Source: CAYXVB01 sp964467785 (GTDB taxonomy: Bacteria > Bdellovibrionota > UBA1018). Taken from it: DNA of 6,450 nucleotides. Where the stretch lies: positions 1-6,450 of the forward strand of contig CAYXVB010000195.1 of the NCBI GenBank assembly GCA_964467785.1, read 5' to 3'. The notes under the pieces were generated by a model that saw only the letters and a program-made list of their open reading frames with translations, ran no database searches and was not told the origin of the DNA. Position 1 is the first letter of the stretch. Every line of letters starts with the position of its first letter. Positions 5,693 to 6,450 of this stretch are shown one piece after another. The translations under genes and the position numbers were made by a program.

Positions 5693-5697
5693 TCCTT
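5693..5697 (-). promoter_or_regulatory. Ribosome binding site of the peroxiredoxin gene, preceded by a small hairpin
   Basis: On the - strand AAGGA lies 7 nt before the ATG and fixes the start at 5685. Just upstream, GCTTG/CAAGC (5699-5703 and 5710-5714) can form a 5-bp hairpin with a 6-nt loop, close enough to affect ribosome access. Confidence 0.6.
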
Positions 5698-5755
5698 TGC
5701 TTGGGGATTCAAGCACTGTTCTGGTCGGAATAAAAGGGTCGCCTTGCGGATGCGC

Positions 5756-5765
5756 CGCTTAAGCG
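5756..5765. promoter_or_regulatory. Palindrome in the divergent bcp/deacetylase promoter region
   Basis: CGCTTAAGCG is a perfect 10-bp palindrome in the 109-nt gap between the two divergent genes. It is 30 nt before the deacetylase ATG and 71 nt before the peroxiredoxin ATG. It could be an operator, but one short palindrome may be chance. I see no convincing -35/-10 pair in this gap. Confidence 0.2.
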
Positions 5766-5794
5766 ATATGCCAACCTGGCACTTGGGGGACGTT

Positions 5795-6450
5795 ATGAAA
5801 TTTGGAAGAGCGTTTTGGGTTTTCGCCTGCCTTTGTTCGTCGGTTCCGGCCTGGTCCACGCCGACCACGCCCATTCCGATGACGAGTATAGATATCGATC
5901 GGCATGCCGACTTACATGCGCAAAAGCTCCGCGAGGCGCGCATCATCCAAAAGTACGACCTTCTGTTCACGCCGTCCTCGCAGCGTAGCTGCAAGTACGC
6001 GTCCGACATCTCCATCCCGCCTCCGGCGATGCGTGTCGCGCTGACCTTTGACGACGGCCCGGATGCGACGGGGACTCCGTATCTCCTCGATGTCCTCCGG
6101 AAGTACCAAGTGCGGGCGACTTTTTTCGTGGTCGGTCAGGCGGTGGAGGCGAATCCCGAGCTTCTCAGAAGGGTGGTCGACGAAGGCCATTTGCTCGTCG
6201 GAAGCCATTCCTGGAGCCATCCCAACTTTCATGCTCTGTCCGTGGCGGAACAGGCGGAGGAAGTCGCGCGAAACGAGGAGCTGCTCGGCGAATTTTTAAC
6301 GCCCCGGCTTTTCCGGTATCCATACGGCAATTCGACCTGCGAGACCAATGACCTGCTGCGAGCCCGAGGTTACAAAATCGTCGGATGGCACGTGGATTCT
6401 TGCGATTGGGCCTTTAACAAAACGGGCACGGTCACGGATCGCGACGCGCG
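5795..6450 (+). CDS. Secreted polysaccharide deacetylase (NodB homology, CE4 family), 3'-partial
   Basis: 218 codons are visible and the gene runs off the right edge. CE4 enzymes are metal-dependent and remove N- or O-acetyl groups from peptidoglycan, chitin-type or other polysaccharides. A signal peptide covers about residues 1-21 (MKFGRAFWVFACLCSSVPAWS), so the enzyme acts outside the cytoplasm. Residues ~22-80 are a linker. The NodB domain then shows motif 1 TFDDGPD (catalytic-base Asp86, metal-binding Asp87), motif 2 HSWSH (metal ligands His138 and His142), motif 3 RYPYG (Arg174) and motif 4 VDSCDW (Asp201, Asp204, Trp205). Motif 5, with the catalytic His, lies beyond the window. The ATG at 5795 has a GGGGGA purine run (5785-5790) 4 nt upstream and gives the clean signal peptide. 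An in-frame ATG at 5768 would add nine residues and spoil it. The substrate cannot be told; envelope peptidoglycan is plausible. Confidence 0.93.
   Translation, partial: MKFGRAFWVFACLCSSVPAWSTPTTPIPMTSIDIDRHADLHAQKLREARIIQKYDLLFTPSSQRSCKYASDISIPPPAMRVALTFDDGPDATGTPYLLDVLRKYQVRATFFVVGQAVEANPELLRRVVDEGHLLVGSHSWSHPNFHALSVAEQAEEVARNEELLGEFLTPRLFRYPYGNSTCETNDLLRARGYKIVGWHVDSCDWAFNKTGTVTDRDA

Noticed and set aside
5776..5792. Second sigma-54 element (TGGCAC..) before the deacetylase gene
   Set aside because: The -12 GC is absent at the required spacing (AC is there instead), so only half of the element is present.
5686..6015. N-terminal extension of the peroxiredoxin to 6015
   Set aside because: It overlaps the well-supported deacetylase gene antisense; ATG 5685 has a good RBS and begins the lysine tail directly.

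Overview
The window is GC-rich Gram-negative chromosomal DNA. The gene types and protein style suggest a delta-proteobacterial or Bdellovibrionota-like bacterium. The pointers are a DUF4105 (Lnb-like) exported protein next to a tiny secreted protein, a single-domain membrane-anchored SppA, an RsmB, a peroxiredoxin with a histone-H1-like lysine tail, and a strong sigma-54-type promoter sequence. The taxonomic guess is an inference from gene content, not a match.

Layout. (1) Positions 2-1480 (+) hold a DUF4105-family gene that enters from the left edge and is cut in two by one in-frame TAG at 626-628, where a Trp codon is expected. (2) Positions 1500-1853 (+) encode a 117-aa exported protein, probably in the same operon, followed by a hairpin terminator. 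(3) Positions 1979-4400 (+) hold an sppA-rsmB pair whose coding regions overlap by 14 nt: a membrane-anchored S49 protease and the 16S rRNA m5C967 methyltransferase. (4) Positions 4401-5031 are about 630 nt without a convincing gene, between the convergent rsmB and the peroxiredoxin gene. This stretch holds a near-consensus sigma-54 promoter, an upstream palindrome and a perfect GAAA-capped hairpin, so it may encode a small regulatory RNA. (5) Positions 5032-5685 (-) encode a BCP-type peroxiredoxin whose N-terminal ~57 residues are a Lys/Ala/Pro-rich, DNA-binding-like tail. (6) Positions 5795-6450 (+), divergent from it and running off the right edge, encode a secreted NodB/CE4 polysaccharide deacetylase with four of the five usual motifs visible.

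Links between genes. The DUF4105 gene, the small exported protein, SppA and the deacetylase all point to the cell envelope. RsmB is housekeeping and the peroxiredoxin handles oxidative stress, possibly at the nucleoid. The three observations most worth a second look are the single nonsense codon in an otherwise intact DUF4105 gene, the orphan sigma-54 promoter in a convergent intergenic region, and the H1-like tail on the peroxiredoxin.
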